Source of the DNA: Trichobilharzia regenti
Taxonomy: Eukaryota; Platyhelminthes; Trematoda; Strigeidida; Schistosomatidae
DNA length: 64,000 nt
Assembly (NCBI GenBank): GCA_944472135.2
Contig: OX235263.1
Span: forward strand, 13,437,517 to 13,501,516
Direction: 5' to 3'
Shown in pieces: positions 44,480 through 56,104 of this stretch. Position numbers and translations under genes: made by a program. Every line of letters starts with the position of its first letter. Positions within the stretch are counted from its first letter, which is position 1. The notes beneath the pieces were generated by a model. It was not told the origin of the DNA. It saw only the letters and a program-made list of their open reading frames with translations, and made no database searches.

Positions 44480-44524
44480 AATATATATATATATATATAT
44501 ATATTAGTTATTATATATATATAA
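44480..44524. repeat. (TA)n microsatellite, interrupted
   Basis: AT dinucleotide runs broken by TTAGTTAT. Confidence 0.95.
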
Positions 44525-44587
44525 TTAGTTATTAACATATGCACTTTTGTTTCTCAAAGAACTGATTAGTTGTCAAACCTTTATTTA

Positions 44588-44768
44588 TTGTAGCTTCACT
44601 CCATGCACTATTTTTGTTACAAGTATGGAATTTTCAGCATGTGATATCGGTTGTCCAAATTTAGCAGGTCGACCATTAGTATCAGGTGTGCGTCGGCCGG
44701 GGATAAAACTCCCGGACCATATGCATGGTAGTGGGCGAGCATCCTAACTGCTATGCCACATCAGCCTA
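44588..44768 (-). mobile_element. SINE family A
   Basis: The minus strand has a tRNA-like head (TGATGTGGCATAGCAGTTAGG; B-box region GAGTTTTATCCCC altered) and the tail CTGATACTAATGGTCGACCTG ... TTCCATACTTGTAACAAAAAT. Both promoter boxes are mutated. Confidence 0.75.
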
Positions 44769-44849
44769 GTTGGTTGTAATGTGATAGGAGAGGAACTATG
44801 AAAAGATGTCATCTCAAAGTAATATTAGTTTCAGATGTGATCACACATT

Positions 44850-45110
44850 AATATCAGTCAGGGTACCATTTGAAAAATTGTCAGAAAGTCCTGGAAAGTT
44901 GTTTCGTCCATGCTTAGGAGTCTTCATCGGTACGCATCAATGACTGCACAGGGCCTTCAGTTTACCAGGTGAGATCGTTAGCTATTCAGCCACTTGGGAC
45001 GAAAACTAACTTCTGCCAATTTCCGACATTTAGCGATTATTCATCCTCAGACTCACTGACTTGGTAGATCTCATTGGTCACCACTTCTCATTAGACCTCC
45101 TAGCAAATCT
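44850..45110 (-). mobile_element. SINE family C, decayed
   Basis: The minus strand keeps the order body-tRNA head-ribozyme (CCCAAGTGGCTGAATAGCTAACG; GATGAAGACTCCTAAGCATGG), with many changes; the B box is destroyed. Confidence 0.65.
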
Positions 45111-45156
45111 TTTCGTTCCGGTAGCACTCAGTCTCTACTTATAATTTATTATTATT

Positions 45157-45382
45157 ATTTCATTTAATTTCTAGAGGAACATAGGGCTTTAGCTGCGCGT
45201 CTCCATGGCGTTCGGTTCTCTGCTGGAGTTTTCACCTGGCTCCAAGTCTGCCCACATGCTTTCATATCCTCTTCACATCACCTCCTCCTAGTCACCCACA
45301 CATTGACGACCAACTCGCCGCTTCCCTTTCTGGTTTCACTCGAGGGTTTGTCTAGTGATGTCACTTGATGGTTTTATCATAG
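45157..45382 (-). mobile_element. RTE-clade LINE (family A), 3' end, left of a nested LTR element
   Basis: Minus-strand 3' end with AATAATAATAA tail and the GCCCTATGTTCC motif. It continues at 46440 after the LTR element is removed; the two parts join within the LRKP(S)...ITRQ region. Confidence 0.85.
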
Positions 45383-46435
45383 TGTAACAACAGAAGACAA
45401 GGGCCAGGCAACAGATCGTTTTATTATGAAAATCAACACGTATTTATACATCTTTCAACTACATTATTATAGACAAGCGCAGTCATCTGATTGGTTGTTT
45501 AGGTAGACAAACGCAGGCTTCTGATTGGTTGTTTCGGGATTCCTTGACAAATAGAGTTCTCTCTGCGAATCATATTTTGCCACGTTAACTTTGCTGTGAT
45601 TGGTTGTTGACTCAGGCTTGTTCACGGCCCATATTAGTGACCTAGACCTTAACGTAGATTAGTGCCAACCAATCGGCTAGCAGCCTGCTCTCACCACACT
45701 CGTCCCCCCGTCAAATACGTGCGACTGAAGTCGGCTTGATCTACTTGGTGCAGGCGTCATCGTTGGCTTGTCTCGCTGTATCCATTTCTGGAGCTCGCTG
45801 ACGTTCACGCGCCTCTCATTGTTCGCCATTGCGACTGTGTCTGCGTAACCCCATCTCGAAGTGACCATATATGGTCCTTCCCACTTTGGAAACTGTTTGC
45901 CTGACCCTGTCGAACATTCGTCCATACTTCGGCCGACACCTTCATATGCTGCTTTCGCCCGACCTCCCAGCAGCGTCTCAAGTAGCAGCTCCATCGCTGA
46001 CAGATCTTGAACGCCACTCAACTGCGCAGAAGCCTTGAAGTCCTGCCCGAAGATCCATATGTCTCCATCAAAAACTGCAGGGTATAGGCTTTTCATTTTC
46101 GGTAGGCAGCGACACCAAATGTAACAACAGAAGACAAGGGCCAGGCAACAGATCGTTTTATTATGAAAATCAACACGTATTTATACATCTTTCAACTACA
46201 TTATTATAGACAAGCGCAGTCATCTGATTGGTTGTTTAGGTAGACAAACGCAGGCTTCTGATTGGTTGTTTCGGGATTCCTTGACAAATAGAGTTCTCTC
46301 TGCGAATCATATTTTGCCACGTTAACTTTGCTGTGATTGGTTGTTGACTCAGGCTTGTTCACGGCCCATATTAGTGACCTAGACCTTAACGTAGATTAGT
46401 GCCAACCAATCGGCTAGCAGCCTGCTCTCACCACA
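45383..46435 (-). mobile_element. Very small gypsy-like LTR element with Gag::integrase-tail ORF (1053 bp)
   Basis: Two 316-bp LTRs (45383-45698, 46120-46435) appear identical, flanked by ATAG at 45379-45382 and 46436-46439. After the 5' LTR (right-hand LTR, minus strand) comes TT then TGGTGTCGCTGCC, a fitting primer-binding site. A polypurine tract GACGGGGGGACGAG abuts the 3' LTR. The interior is only 421 bp. The identical LTRs indicate a very recent insertion into a LINE. It lacks every enzymatic domain. Confidence 0.93.
45677..46096 (-). CDS. 139-aa Gag N-terminus::integrase C-terminus chimera
   Basis: ATG at 46094-46096, 23 bases inside the LTR boundary. Residues about 8-53 (FDGDIWIFGQDFKAS ... 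LLETLLGGRAKAAYEG) resemble the start of a gypsy Gag. Residues about 68-106 (FPKWEGPYMVTSRWGYAD ... VNVSELQKWI) resemble the GPY/F segment of integrase. The last codons and stop (45677) lie inside the 3' LTR. Intact frame, so translatable. It is unrelated in sequence to the 480-aa chimera but has the same architecture, minus zinc knuckles and coiled coil. Confidence 0.8.
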   Translation of the reverse strand: MKSLYPAVFDGDIWIFGQDFKASAQLSGVQDLSAMELLLETLLGGRAKAAYEGVGRSMDECSTGSGKQFPKWEGPYMVTSRWGYADTVAMANNERRVNVSELQKWIQRDKPTMTPAPSRSSRLQSHVFDGGTSVVRAGC

Positions 46436-46439
46436 ATAG

Positions 46440-47345
46440 TATGGCCTCCAATCCATCTCCATTTCTTCCTGCTTATTTGTTGCACAATCGGTTCCTGGTT
46501 GGTTCGCTCCCAGAGATCCCAGTGGCTGATCTTTTCTGGTCATCTGATCTTGAGTATTGAGCGAAGACAGCTGTTGATGAAGGTCTGTAGTTTGTTTGAG
46601 GTGCTCTTTATGATGTACCAAGTCTCTGATCCGTGTAGTAACACTGACTTCACATTGGAGTTGAAAATCCGGATCTTGTTTTTGATGTTGATTGCTGTTA
46701 AGCTCCACACAGACTTGAGAGTAATGGAAGCTTGTCTTGTTTTCCCGATCCTTGCTTTGATATCCCCGTCAGTTCCGCCTGTAGTTGAGACGATGCTTCC
46801 AAGGTCTGTAGATGAAGGAGGCTGCTTCTTTCAGATTCCTCTCAATTATGCTGGCTGATTGCTGTATGTGGTTGTTGCTGTTGCTGTCTGCCAGGAATCT
46901 TCATCACCTCTGTTCATCTGAAGTCCTATCTTCTTTGGATGCTTCTTCTGCCAACTTGTTGCCTTTCATCTACATATCTTCCAGTTTGTGGGAAATCATT
47001 GGCGAAGTCCAGATCCTCTAAGTTTTTGTGTGCGTTCATTTTATGCCTGTTTCCTTGTTGCTCGCCGCCATCTGTCGCATTATCCAACCTACCGTAATCA
47101 GGAACATCATTGGCGATAGTAGGCAGTCAGCCAGCCTTGTCTTACTCCCGTTTTCACTCCTAAGGATTCCGTGGATTGCTTGGCATGCAGCATTGTCGAA
47201 CAACTGTTGGATGAGATGTATAATTGTCGGTGGCACCCCTTGGTAGTGGCGAAGTAGTTGCCAAATCACCTCTCGATCGATGCCGTCGAAGGCCTTTTCA
47301 AAGTCTCTACTTTCTAAGTTTGTTAATTCTTGCAACACTCTAGGT
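46440..47345 (-). mobile_element. RTE-clade LINE (family A), right part, with RT domain
   Basis: The minus strand begins DFEKAFDGIDREVIWQLLRH (near 47300; the RT motif with catalytic Asp), then RSENGSKTRLADCLLSPMMF, and runs to EEMEMDWRPYY at the LTR junction. Several frameshifts. Confidence 0.82.
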
Positions 47346-47740
47346 AACCTTCTTTACTACTCCTCCATCTTAATTTTTTCTGGGTTACTTTAGAAAGACT
47401 TAGTTATATTGCGAAGGGCACTAAATAAAAGCCGTCAGTAGGGTCAGTGGGGTGTTGCTAAACTGATTCGCTATTAATGTTGTCGATAGATATATGGACT
47501 CGTGCAGCAAATTAGCAAATATTATCTTATCAGACTCTCAGTATCCTATCTATAGACAACTCTCTTCTTGTATCTCATGAGGTAGGGGAAATAGAAGCAA
47601 CTATAGAAGACTGTACGGTCAGAGGATCAAGAATACCATCGTCTTATCTGGTACGTATTTGATTTGATGAGTAAAGTGTGAGGCATGACATTACTAACTT
47701 ACTGCGAGATACTCAGTCAATGACCCTATTTTTTCTTGTT
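47346..47740. other. Unassigned
   Basis: No feature recognised. Confidence 0.3.
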
Positions 47741-47744
47741 TTCA

Positions 47745-49640
47745 TTAGTTCTTACCATCCCGAGGATCCCAACTGGCAATTCAGGTATCTGCACCCCCCC
47801 CGCCTACATGACTGGATCAAACTAACAGTTATCGATTTCACTGACTGATAAGGGAATTTTTTGGTTTGACCACTACTAGCACTTTTCCAACCTGACCCTA
47901 TATCAGCTTACATTGCTTGTCGAAGAAGGCGATACCTAGTCATGCGTAACAACATATGTCCTAACCATCTCATTCGATGCAACTTCACAGCCTCGTCAAT
48001 TGACTTCCCCTCAACGCGATATTGATCACCCTATTGTTATTATTATTGTTCCCTTGGGTTCCTAGTGGAGCATGGGGCTTCAACTGCACGTCTCCACTTG
48101 CCACTTCTATCTTCTGTTGTACTTTTTTTTCACCTGCATCCATGTTAGTCCATACTCTTTCAACTCCTCTTCACACCATCTCCTCCATGTCACCCTTGCA
48201 CTGATGTCCCACTCGCCGCTTCCCTTTCGGCTTGGTTCCACTCGAGCAGTGGTCTGACGCGCGATGCCACCCAGCGGCCTCCTCAGCGAGTGTCCAATCC
48301 ATCTCCACTTTCTCCTGCATATTTGTTGGTTGGCGATTGGTTCTCGTTTTGTTTGTTAGTGCCCATAGTTTGGTGTTGGTGATTCTTTCCGGCCTGGCCA
48401 TCTGATCTTCATTATGGATCCAGCGAAGACAGTTGTTGATACAGGTCTGCAACAGGCTGTTGGAAATATTCTTTGTGACTCGCCCGCCAAGTTTCTGATC
48501 CGTATAGGAGAACTGACTGACTTCACGTTTGTATTGAAAATCCGACCGAAATTTGTTGGTGATGCTGGCTGAGTGAGTGACGAAGATTTCCAGATTGGTT
48601 TCAGGTTGATGAATGTGTGTGTTTCTCGCCTTCCCGATTCTCGCTCGATTTGACATCCTCGTCCGTTCCGACTGCCTGTAGTTGAGACAATGCTCCCTAG
48701 ATAAGTGAATTAATGAAGTAAACTCTTTCAAATCCCTCCCGTTGATGGTGATTGGCGCTGGATGTTGCTGCTGTTGTTGTTTTTAGTTGGTTGGTTATTT
48801 TCATAACGTCTGTCTTGTCAATGTTCACCTGGAGTCCTGTCTTCACTGTCTGCTTCTTCGACCAGTTTGTCGGTTTTTGCTTTTAAGTTTTCGATTTTGT
48901 GTGATATCAAACATAAATCATCCACGCGCGAAATCCAGGTCTTCTACGTTGTTCATGTTGGTCTAGGATATCCCTTTCTTTTCGTTTCCCAATATCTGAC
49001 GCATAATCCAGTCCACCACAAATAGGAATATGATTGGTGATAATAGGAAGGCATCCTTGTCTGACTCCTGTCTTTACTCCAAACGCCTCGCTGAGTTTCC
49101 TGTTGTGGACCACTTGACATGTGTCGCCGTTGTCGTACAGCTGTTGAATAGTGTTGATGAATATTTAGGCGCTGCACGCCGTAGTACTCGAGTAGTTTCC
49201 AAATTAATTTGCGGTCAACACTGTTTGTCGAAGGCTTTCTCAAAGTCTATAAATTTGAGGTAGAGGTTTGATTGTCATTCCATGCTTTGTCCGATGATGA
49301 TGCGTAGAGTTGCAATTTGGTCAGAACATGATTTTCCTTTCCTGAATCCAGCTTGTTCCGGTAGGCGGAGTTCTGTCTCCAGTGCGTCCTTTAATCTCTC
49401 CGGGATGTTGCGACTCAGAATTTTACTTGGCGTCGACAGGAGCATGATTCCTCGCCCTATAGTACCACTTAATATGCGAGATAGAACGCAGATACCTATG
49501 ATGAAAGGATAGCTAGCTGGTCTTCACATTCATGTCTTCTGCATTCAATGAACATGTCTCACTCACAGCCATAAAGGAGGACAGAGAGAACTGCTGAGCA
49601 GTACACACACTCTTTGATCGACAGGCGGATATCACGCCAT
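47745..49640 (-). mobile_element. RTE-like LINE (family B), split by a family A LINE
   Basis: Flanking parts 47745-48036 and 49455-49640 are collinear with the family B copy at 37.9-38.35 kb. The family A element between them is bounded by CCCTATTG (48029-48036) and CCCTATAG (49455-49462), a slightly diverged target duplication. Confidence 0.75.
48037..49454 (-). mobile_element. RTE-clade LINE (family A), 5'-truncated, nested
   Basis: The minus strand includes the RT start (LPEQAGFRKGKSCSDQIATL near 49370, IDFEKAFDK near 49240), the middle and the full 3' end with AAT tail near 48037. Stops and shifts prevent translation. Confidence 0.82.
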
Positions 49641-49750
49641 TATTATACTGTTGTTGTTGTTTTCATTTAATTTAGTCGTATATTCATATTCTTATTGAAC
49701 AGTACTACCAATCTAAGTGGTGTGTTTTAATTATTACCCATATAATAAAG

Positions 49751-51565
49751 GAATTACATGCTGTGCTGAACTCCCCATACACAAGAAAGGAGACAAGTCC
49801 TCCTGTGATAATCACAGAGGGATTAGCTTGACTGCGTCGGTGGCACAGTGGTTAGGACTCTCGCCGACCATGCACATGGTCCGGGGTTCGAGCCCGCACC
49901 GACGCACACCTGATATCTATGGTCGGCCTGCAAAATTTGGGCTACCGATATCCATGCTGAAAATTCCATACTTGTACCGGAAATACAGTGTGGAATCAAG
50001 CTGTAAATCAAAAAAAAAAAAAATAATAATATAGTATCTAAAGTCCTAGGCTCAATAATCATGCGTAGACTAAGTGGTGCTAGGGAGGCACAAAAACGAG
50101 AGGACCAGGCAGGTTTTAGACCAGGAAGAGGGTGTATTGATCATATCTTCACCCTCCGACAGATTCTAGAACATAAGCATTCCTACCGGCGTCCAACAGT
50201 CATTATATTTCTTGACCAGAAGGCGGAATTCGAATCTGTTGACCGAGAGGTTCTCTGGCGATGCTTGGCTGTAAAGGGAATACTGAGAAAATGCATTGCA
50301 CCGATTAAAGCACTCTGCTCGAACTCATTCAATCAGCCAGGTGAGGGCTTACGGCGAGTTGTCATCTGAAGTGGTGACAACTAATGGTGTACGTCAGGGA
50401 TGCCCACTGTCTCTATTTCTATTCAATTTCATCATACATGTACTATTGGGTTTAACCCTAACTCCCTTCAGCGACTCAGGGATTGACTTGCTACCAGGGA
50501 ATAATCTCGTTGACCTAAAATATGCAGACGATATAGTCCTTCTAGGCGAGGATGCTGACAAAATGTGGAGTCTTCTGAACACCTTGAGCTGCAATCTGCG
50601 AATGTTTGGCATGTGATTCGCTCCCGCCAAGTGCAAGATGATGTTACAGGACTGGACTATACTGACTCCTAGTTTAGAAATACGGAGTGAAGTGGTAGAG
50701 TATGTTGACCGCTTCACTTAATTGGGAAGTACCATCAGCCAACGCCAACGGGTTGATCTCTGACGAAATCTCAGCACGGATACAGAGAGCTAGTTTCGCA
50801 TATGCCAGTTTACGCCGTCTCTGGCTTAGTAGACGTGATGTCCGGTTGGCTATCGACCAAAGGACGGGTGTACTGCTCAGCAGTTCGCTCCGTCCTCTTT
50901 TATGGCTGTGAGCGAGGCCTGACCATTGAGAGTGGAAGACATGGAAAAATTAGCTGTCTTCGATCATAGGTGCCTGCACTCTATTTCCCGTGTAAAGTGG
51001 CATAATAAGGTGAGCAACATTGAGGTTAGGCGTCGAGTTCTAGGTAAACAGGGGAAATCAATCGACGAAGTCTTGAAGCTACAAAGACTGAGATGGTTAG
51101 GACATGTGTTGCGTATGCCAAGTCATCGCCTCCCTCGACGAGCAATGTTAGCGGATATAGGGTCAGGTTAGAAAAAAGCCAGCGGACGTCAAACAAAGAC
51201 TTGACACCAGTCAATGAAATCCACAACAGTTGGTCTAAGCCACGTAGGAAGGTGTAGACTTCCAGGCTGGGGTCCTCGGGACGGTAAAAATCTATGGTTG
51301 GAAACAATTGGTGACATGGCTCAAAATTGTTCTCAAAGGCTGGCGCAGATGTATCCACTCCTTGTGACTTATGATCTCCAATGAAACTGTTTTGTTCTTC
51401 GTTATTACTCCTCCTTTGTCTCACACCTCTGCTCACTGTTTCTATTATGCATTTCTTCTACTTTCTTCTCTTGCTTTGTGTGCTATATGTGGGGAGTGTG
51501 GCGATTTGAACTGCTTCACATCAGTGCAAAGTTCTATGTCGAAAACAGACAGACATGCCGTAAGT
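49751..51565 (+). mobile_element. RTE-like LINE (family B), longest copy, interrupted by SINE A
   Basis: Order: LPIHKKGDKSSCDNHRGISL, [SINE 49831-50030], EDQAGFRPGRGCIDHIFTL, GVRQGCPLS, YADD (50521-50532), [32 protein letters not shown] and the 3' end with GACAGACA. Frameshifts at about 50.34, 50.72 and 51.17 kb. It gives the RT order of the family. Confidence 0.87.
49831..50030 (+). mobile_element. SINE family A, best copy
   Basis: A box TGGCACAGTGG (49841-49851) and B box GGTTCGAGCCC are intact. The tail GGTCGGCCTGCAAAATTTGGG ... GTGTGGAATCAAGCTGTAA and a 13-base A run follow. A good candidate for RNA polymerase III transcription. Confidence 0.88.
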
Positions 51566-51719
51566 TCTTTATATGTACCAAAATCACTTATTATTTTTAT
51601 ATTGTTATTATTGAACAGTCGCTAATGAGTACTGGATTAATTTTTAAGGGTTAGTTCTCCCTGAAGATTTGATGTATTTAAGTGTGATGACAAATAATCA
51701 CCGTTGGCGCATTAGTTGG

Positions 51720-51990
51720 TGGTAGTCACGTTAAAAATTGCTAGTTGACAAAAGTTAGAATTTATGGGATTCATTGGGTTCCATCCCAGTGGTTGGGTAG
51801 TCAACAAGCTCGCCTTGTAACTTGAAAGTTGTGGACTCAACGCCTGTTGGGGTCACAAGTGACTACTATTGAAGAGTGTCAATTATAGCACGAAACCTAG
51901 GTCACAAGGCTTCCTACCGATTGTCTCCAGCCATCGAATACCAACAATTCAGTGCACCATGGTGGTCAGTGTTATGTTGCTGCTGCTGAG
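51720..51990 (+). mobile_element. SINE family D/C-like copy with decayed ribozyme
   Basis: A tRNA-like head (CCCAGTGGTTGGGTAGTCAAC ... GTGGACTCAACGCC) is followed by UUGAAGA, GUG/CAC stem II, and GAAACCUAG ... AAGGCUUCCU, as in 57.7-58.0 kb. Confidence 0.6.
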
Positions 51991-53140
51991 TGGTTAATAG
52001 TAGTTTTCCCCGTCGCCAAATTGTTATGTACTCGTCGCTAAATTATTGTTATGGACTGGTCGAGAATTTAATAGTCCTGACGCAAGAAGGCGGAAATCAG
52101 AAGACCACTAGGTTTGCGATGATACTTCTATTTTCCAAACACAAGGAGAAACAATAAGTGGTATCACACCAAAGTGGTGAGTCCGTCACACAAGATTGTG
52201 AATGCGAAATATTTATGAAATGTTCCAGACAAAGTGTGTGAACAAATCATTAGACAGTCTTAACATGAATGGCTAATTATAATGAAATATCGATCCATAT
52301 ATACATAGCGAAATATAGCAGACATGTCAACAACCACCATATATGCATATATATGTCACCAAGCAACGGACTGTCAACAAACACTCATATTATATATAAT
52401 ATAAGCGGAATATACATTTTTAAAGGAGACAGGTTCATACAAGTGAAATGGTCACAGACTAAGCGAGCAAACAGAAAGAGAGATCAACATACACACACAC
52501 ATAAATATACATATGTGGATACATATCAGTCAGCCACACTGCAAACTTGACTGATAGAATTCAGTCTGCACCAAAGATCGGACTAGACGTACACAGTACA
52601 TTAGTTACTCACTAGTGTCCAATCAAAAATTGAAGATGAAAGTTTTCGTTAGCCCAAGTTTTAAGCAGGCCTCCATCCAGTATGTGTCATATGTTCATAA
52701 AAAGCTACCAGAATAGTGGCATGAGAATTCAAAAAAAAATAATGATTTAAATGACGCTTGCCTTTCTGTTTCTCCAGTTGCTTTTCCTACTGTGTAAACT
52801 TGTGTTTTCTCTTAATTACTGACTCTCGTATATCAATTTATACATCATTATCTAGTTTGTACCATTGTTATCGATGGTATGTATGTATTTCGAATATTTA
52901 AATGTGTTCAATTCACCATGTTAATCAATTTACAAAACATAGTATATCTGAGTAATCAATCATTCAACAACACGTTGTGTACACAGTCTGTCTGTCTATC
53001 TATCTGCTTGATTTTTCTCTAGACCAAGGTGAGTCAGTGTGCTGAACCTTTTATACCTTGCTTGGTATTCATTACAATCTTAGACGCTCTCTACCTTTAA
53101 AAAAAATAATTTTGTAAAGTCCTTACCATTTATTGATATG
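51990..53140. other. Unassigned intronic sequence
   Basis: Short simple repeats (CACACACA near 52489). No gene or repeat family recognised. Confidence 0.3.
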
Positions 53141-53149
53141 AGTATTAAA

Positions 53150-54690
53150 ACTTGGGCACTGTGGTGGTAGAGTATAAATCGATTGTGGGTAAAATTTATT
53201 TTGATAAGTCACACAGTATTACACAGTAATATTACTTGATGACCACGTTTCAAGCACAAACTATTGCTCGTAGTCATATCAAGTTACTTACACAACTTTT
53301 TTCCTTCATTTATATACCCATGTGTGGAATTGACTAGATATTTGAATAAAAATCAACATAGTAATGTACATTCAGAAATAATAATATGAGTGTTATTGAT
53401 AAATTAGATCAATCAGATGGGAAATAAGACGAGTGTTTTTATAGTCAAAATAAGTAACTTGTTAGAATGTTGGGATATGTGTGGATTGAAATAGAATTTT
53501 AAGATTATTTATTATTCTCTTCTGATTTGACTGGTGGCAATAATGTCTTCCATATCTCTGGTGTTTGCAAAGTCATTTCTGTTGCATGTGTTGAGTGTAG
53601 ACTCAATGAACCGGAGTTCAGTAATCAACCTCTCTCTCCCTCTCTCTGTCCACCTAGATTAGATAGATAGATTACTTCATAAAATCTTAATCCTCTCCCA
53701 CACTATTGTGTGTGTGTGTGTGTGTGTTAATGCATGTAGCGCAATTGCTGAGTTTTTTCCTAAATTACCTATCTTCTCGGCGTCAACCATTCTTACCTTA
53801 GCTAAATTCTTATTTTCCGACAATCTGACTACCCCCGATCTACTAGTTTGACTTAGGTTGTTGACATAATTCACAGTCACTGCAGGTTATTTTGCAAATT
53901 GTATTATTTTGTTTAATTGGGTCCACCGACAGGGTCCTTTAACCTACAGAGTTTGTCCCTGAGTGAGTTTGTTGGTTTGAATGCTACCCTAATTCCTGCT
54001 TTATTAAGAATCCTACGTAGGGTCTGTGTGCGTCGGTGGCATAGTGCTTAGGACTCTCGCCGACCATGAACATGGTCCGGGGTTTGATCCCCTATCGACG
54101 CACCCCTGATATCTATGGTCGGCCTGCGAAATTTGGGCTACCGATATCCATGCTGAAAATTCCATACTTGTACCAAAAATACAGTGTGGAATCAAGCTGT
54201 AATCACGGACAAAGATAGATGTCCCCTCCTTATATGGTATAACAGTATATGACTTATATTCTCTCTTATTTGTGTTATCATTACTAGTTCCACAATTATT
54301 TCTATTTTGTTTTTGGCCTTTACTGATCTTCCTAACGAATTTTCTGGGATAGTTATTTAACACCGACGCCTCTTCTATCTGTTTTATTTCATCATTTAGG
54401 TCTCTCTTGTGCTACTCAGTGCTATGGCTCGGTTTGTTAGACACTTCACTAAGCCTGTCTTAACAATTAACGGATGAGATGGATTAAAGTCTAAATATCT
54501 ATTAGTGGAATGCGTTGGTTTTCATAAACCCGGGTGTGCAGTTTACCTTCTTCTATTCGTTTTGTTTTACAATCTAACATCACTGCTAATTCTCTTTGTT
54601 CATTTTCCGATTCAAATATGAATTTTATTTGTTCCTGGTTATCTCTCTCTATTCCACCTCACCTTGTCCCTTCTGTCATTTGAAACAATC
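53150..54690 (-). mobile_element. Penelope-like element (second family) 3' half, with SINE A insertion
   Basis: Collinear with 13.0-14.0 and 16.5 kb: linker, GIY-YIG region (GNLGKNSAIALHALTHTHTH, minus, near 53.75 kb) and 3' UTR. It is uninterrupted where the 13-17 kb copy carries its CR1 and LTR insertions, so it records both empty sites. Decayed. Confidence 0.78.
54028..54206 (+). mobile_element. SINE family A nested in the PLE
   Basis: Head TGCGTCGGTGGCATAGTGCTT, B box GGGTTTGATCC (one change), tail ending CAAGCTGTAATCA. The PLE at 13.63-13.66 kb is the empty site. Confidence 0.82.
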
Positions 54691-54794
54691 TGCAACTCTG
54701 AATTAGTGAATTTCAGTGGGAGGACTCATCAACTGAATACTCTACGAACATTGTTATTTGTATGATTTTCGAATTTGGCCATGGATTGATTGAT

Positions 54795-55400
54795 AGCAGT
54801 TAGGAACCATTGAAAATCACCAAAGAGTACTGGAACAACTGTTTCGTCTAGTTTACTATCCTTCAGCAGTACGCATCCAATAGCAGGGTTCATTCCTAGG
54901 ACCTTCTGCTTACAAGGCGAGCTTGTAGACCTCTAAGTGATATCAGCTCATGTTGAAATCTTCCAACCAATCAAACAAAATCCCTACACAACCAATACTT
55001 GAAAATTGTTCTGATGTGCTCACTAGCGACTGGTCCTATTCAGGCAGTTAACCAGGGGTTCTAGTGGGGAGCCGTGACCAGTAGGGTACAACAGTTTGGA
55101 GGTGAGACAGTATAGCTCATCGAAGAAGACACTGGCTAGTAGTGGTCGCGGTATGTCGTGAATTGGAATTCATGGCCTGGTGGTCATTGGATCGGGTCCC
55201 AGTAGTAGTGGCTTAATGGTCTACGAGCTGGCTCGCCTTGCAACCAGAAGGTTCTGGATTCGAAAGCTGGTGGTGAATGCGTACAGATGAAGAGCCCCAA
55301 ACTAGGCTGACGAAACAGCTGCCCAGTACTTCAGTAGTGGCTTTCCAATGTTTCTCTAATTGATGTCAGCTCATGATGATGAAATCCTCCAACCAATCAT
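54795..55400. mobile_element. SINE family C, inverted (head-to-head) pair
   Basis: Minus copy 54795-54938 (tRNA head then ribozyme, leftward); plus copy 54939-55400 with body, tRNA head (about 55195-55290) and ribozyme region (55290-55345). Confidence 0.78.
54840..54894 (-). ncRNA. Hammerhead motif, partly decayed
   Basis: Stem I GUACUG/CAGUAC pairs fully and GAAA is kept; the core reads CUGAAGG and stem II is weakened. Probably inactive. Confidence 0.55.
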
Positions 55401-55496
55401 TTGCGAGTATTTATGTGCTTTCGATTACTTTATTTACATGCATGTTTAATTTTCGTCTCTGTATATATTATTTTTCTTCTAAACAATACACTATAG

Positions 55497-55586
55497 GATA
55501 TAGTTCATCAAGAAATTACTGAATTGGAAATGCGAGCTCGTGCTATCCGTGCAATGCTTAAAAAGAAATCCATTCAATTGAAGTGA
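55497..55586 (+). CDS. CAAP1: CAAP1-like protein, exon 3 (29 codons and stop)
   Basis: After the acceptor ACACTATAG the frame reads DIVHQEITELEMRARAIRAM then LKKKSIQLK and stop TGA (55584-55586). ELEMRARAI followed by a short basic end is the hallmark C-terminus of CAAP1. Phase 0 matches exon 2. With exons 1 and 2 the protein is 375 aa, close to the 361 aa I recall for human CAAP1. Confidence 0.85.
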   Translation, partial: DIVHQEITELEMRARAIRAMLKKKSIQLK

Positions 55587-55589
55587 TCG

Positions 55590-56100
55590 ATGTAGAAATT
55601 CCCTTCCCCTATCGGCTTCGTGTCCTCATTGTCTACTCCCCTCCCCTTTGGCATTTGCTCAATTCAGCTGTGGTCAACTGTTCATCATTAATTTGGGTTG
55701 TTGTGTATCCATCAATCTATTATTATTATTGTATGACTACTTATTGTACAGTTATTCAGTTAGTTAGTTAGTCAGTTTGAGTGAATGTTTTGACCTATAT
55801 GTGGATATGTTTGTTTATCTGTCGTATTCCTTTTTTTTACCTCGATTCTAAATCCTCCTCTTCGAGGTGCTTTCTTCTCGCTTCTCAAAGAATAGTGTTA
55901 CAGATATGATTGATTGCATAATAAATCTTGCAGTTGTACTTCTCCACTTTCTTGTTGTGATATGATGAGTATTCATGTGTGTGTGTGTGTACAGCAGTAG
56001 TAGAGAAAGAAGTTGCATGCACCACAACTATTTATTTTTAAGAAGCGATTGCAATTTAACTGTTACGGTGGCTTATTTTTGTTAATGTAGCTTAGGTAGG
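55590..56100. other. Likely 3' UTR and downstream region of the CAAP1-like gene
   Basis: T-rich. An ATAATAAATC (about 55919) could serve polyadenylation. (GT)n at about 55977-55990. Confidence 0.4.
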
Positions 56101-56104
56101 TGTA

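Larger units (their letters stand above)
39932..55496 (+). other. CAAP1-like intron 2 (~15.6 kb), transposon-filled
   Basis: GTATGT donor, CAATACACTATAG acceptor. It holds at least six LINE copies, one LTR element, six or more SINEs, and one PLE. Both strands are represented among the insertions. Confidence 0.75.

Noticed and set aside
49836..49909. Functional tRNA gene
   Set aside because: A and B boxes are present but the head is followed by a SINE body and poly-A and occurs in several copies; acceptor and anticodon arms do not fold as a genuine tRNA. The same applies to 12.13, 43.74, 54.03 and 61.07 kb.
55290..55345. Active hammerhead in the third SINE C unit
   Set aside because: Core reads AGAUGAAGA with inserted bases and stem II has an extra GA; it cannot form the consensus core.
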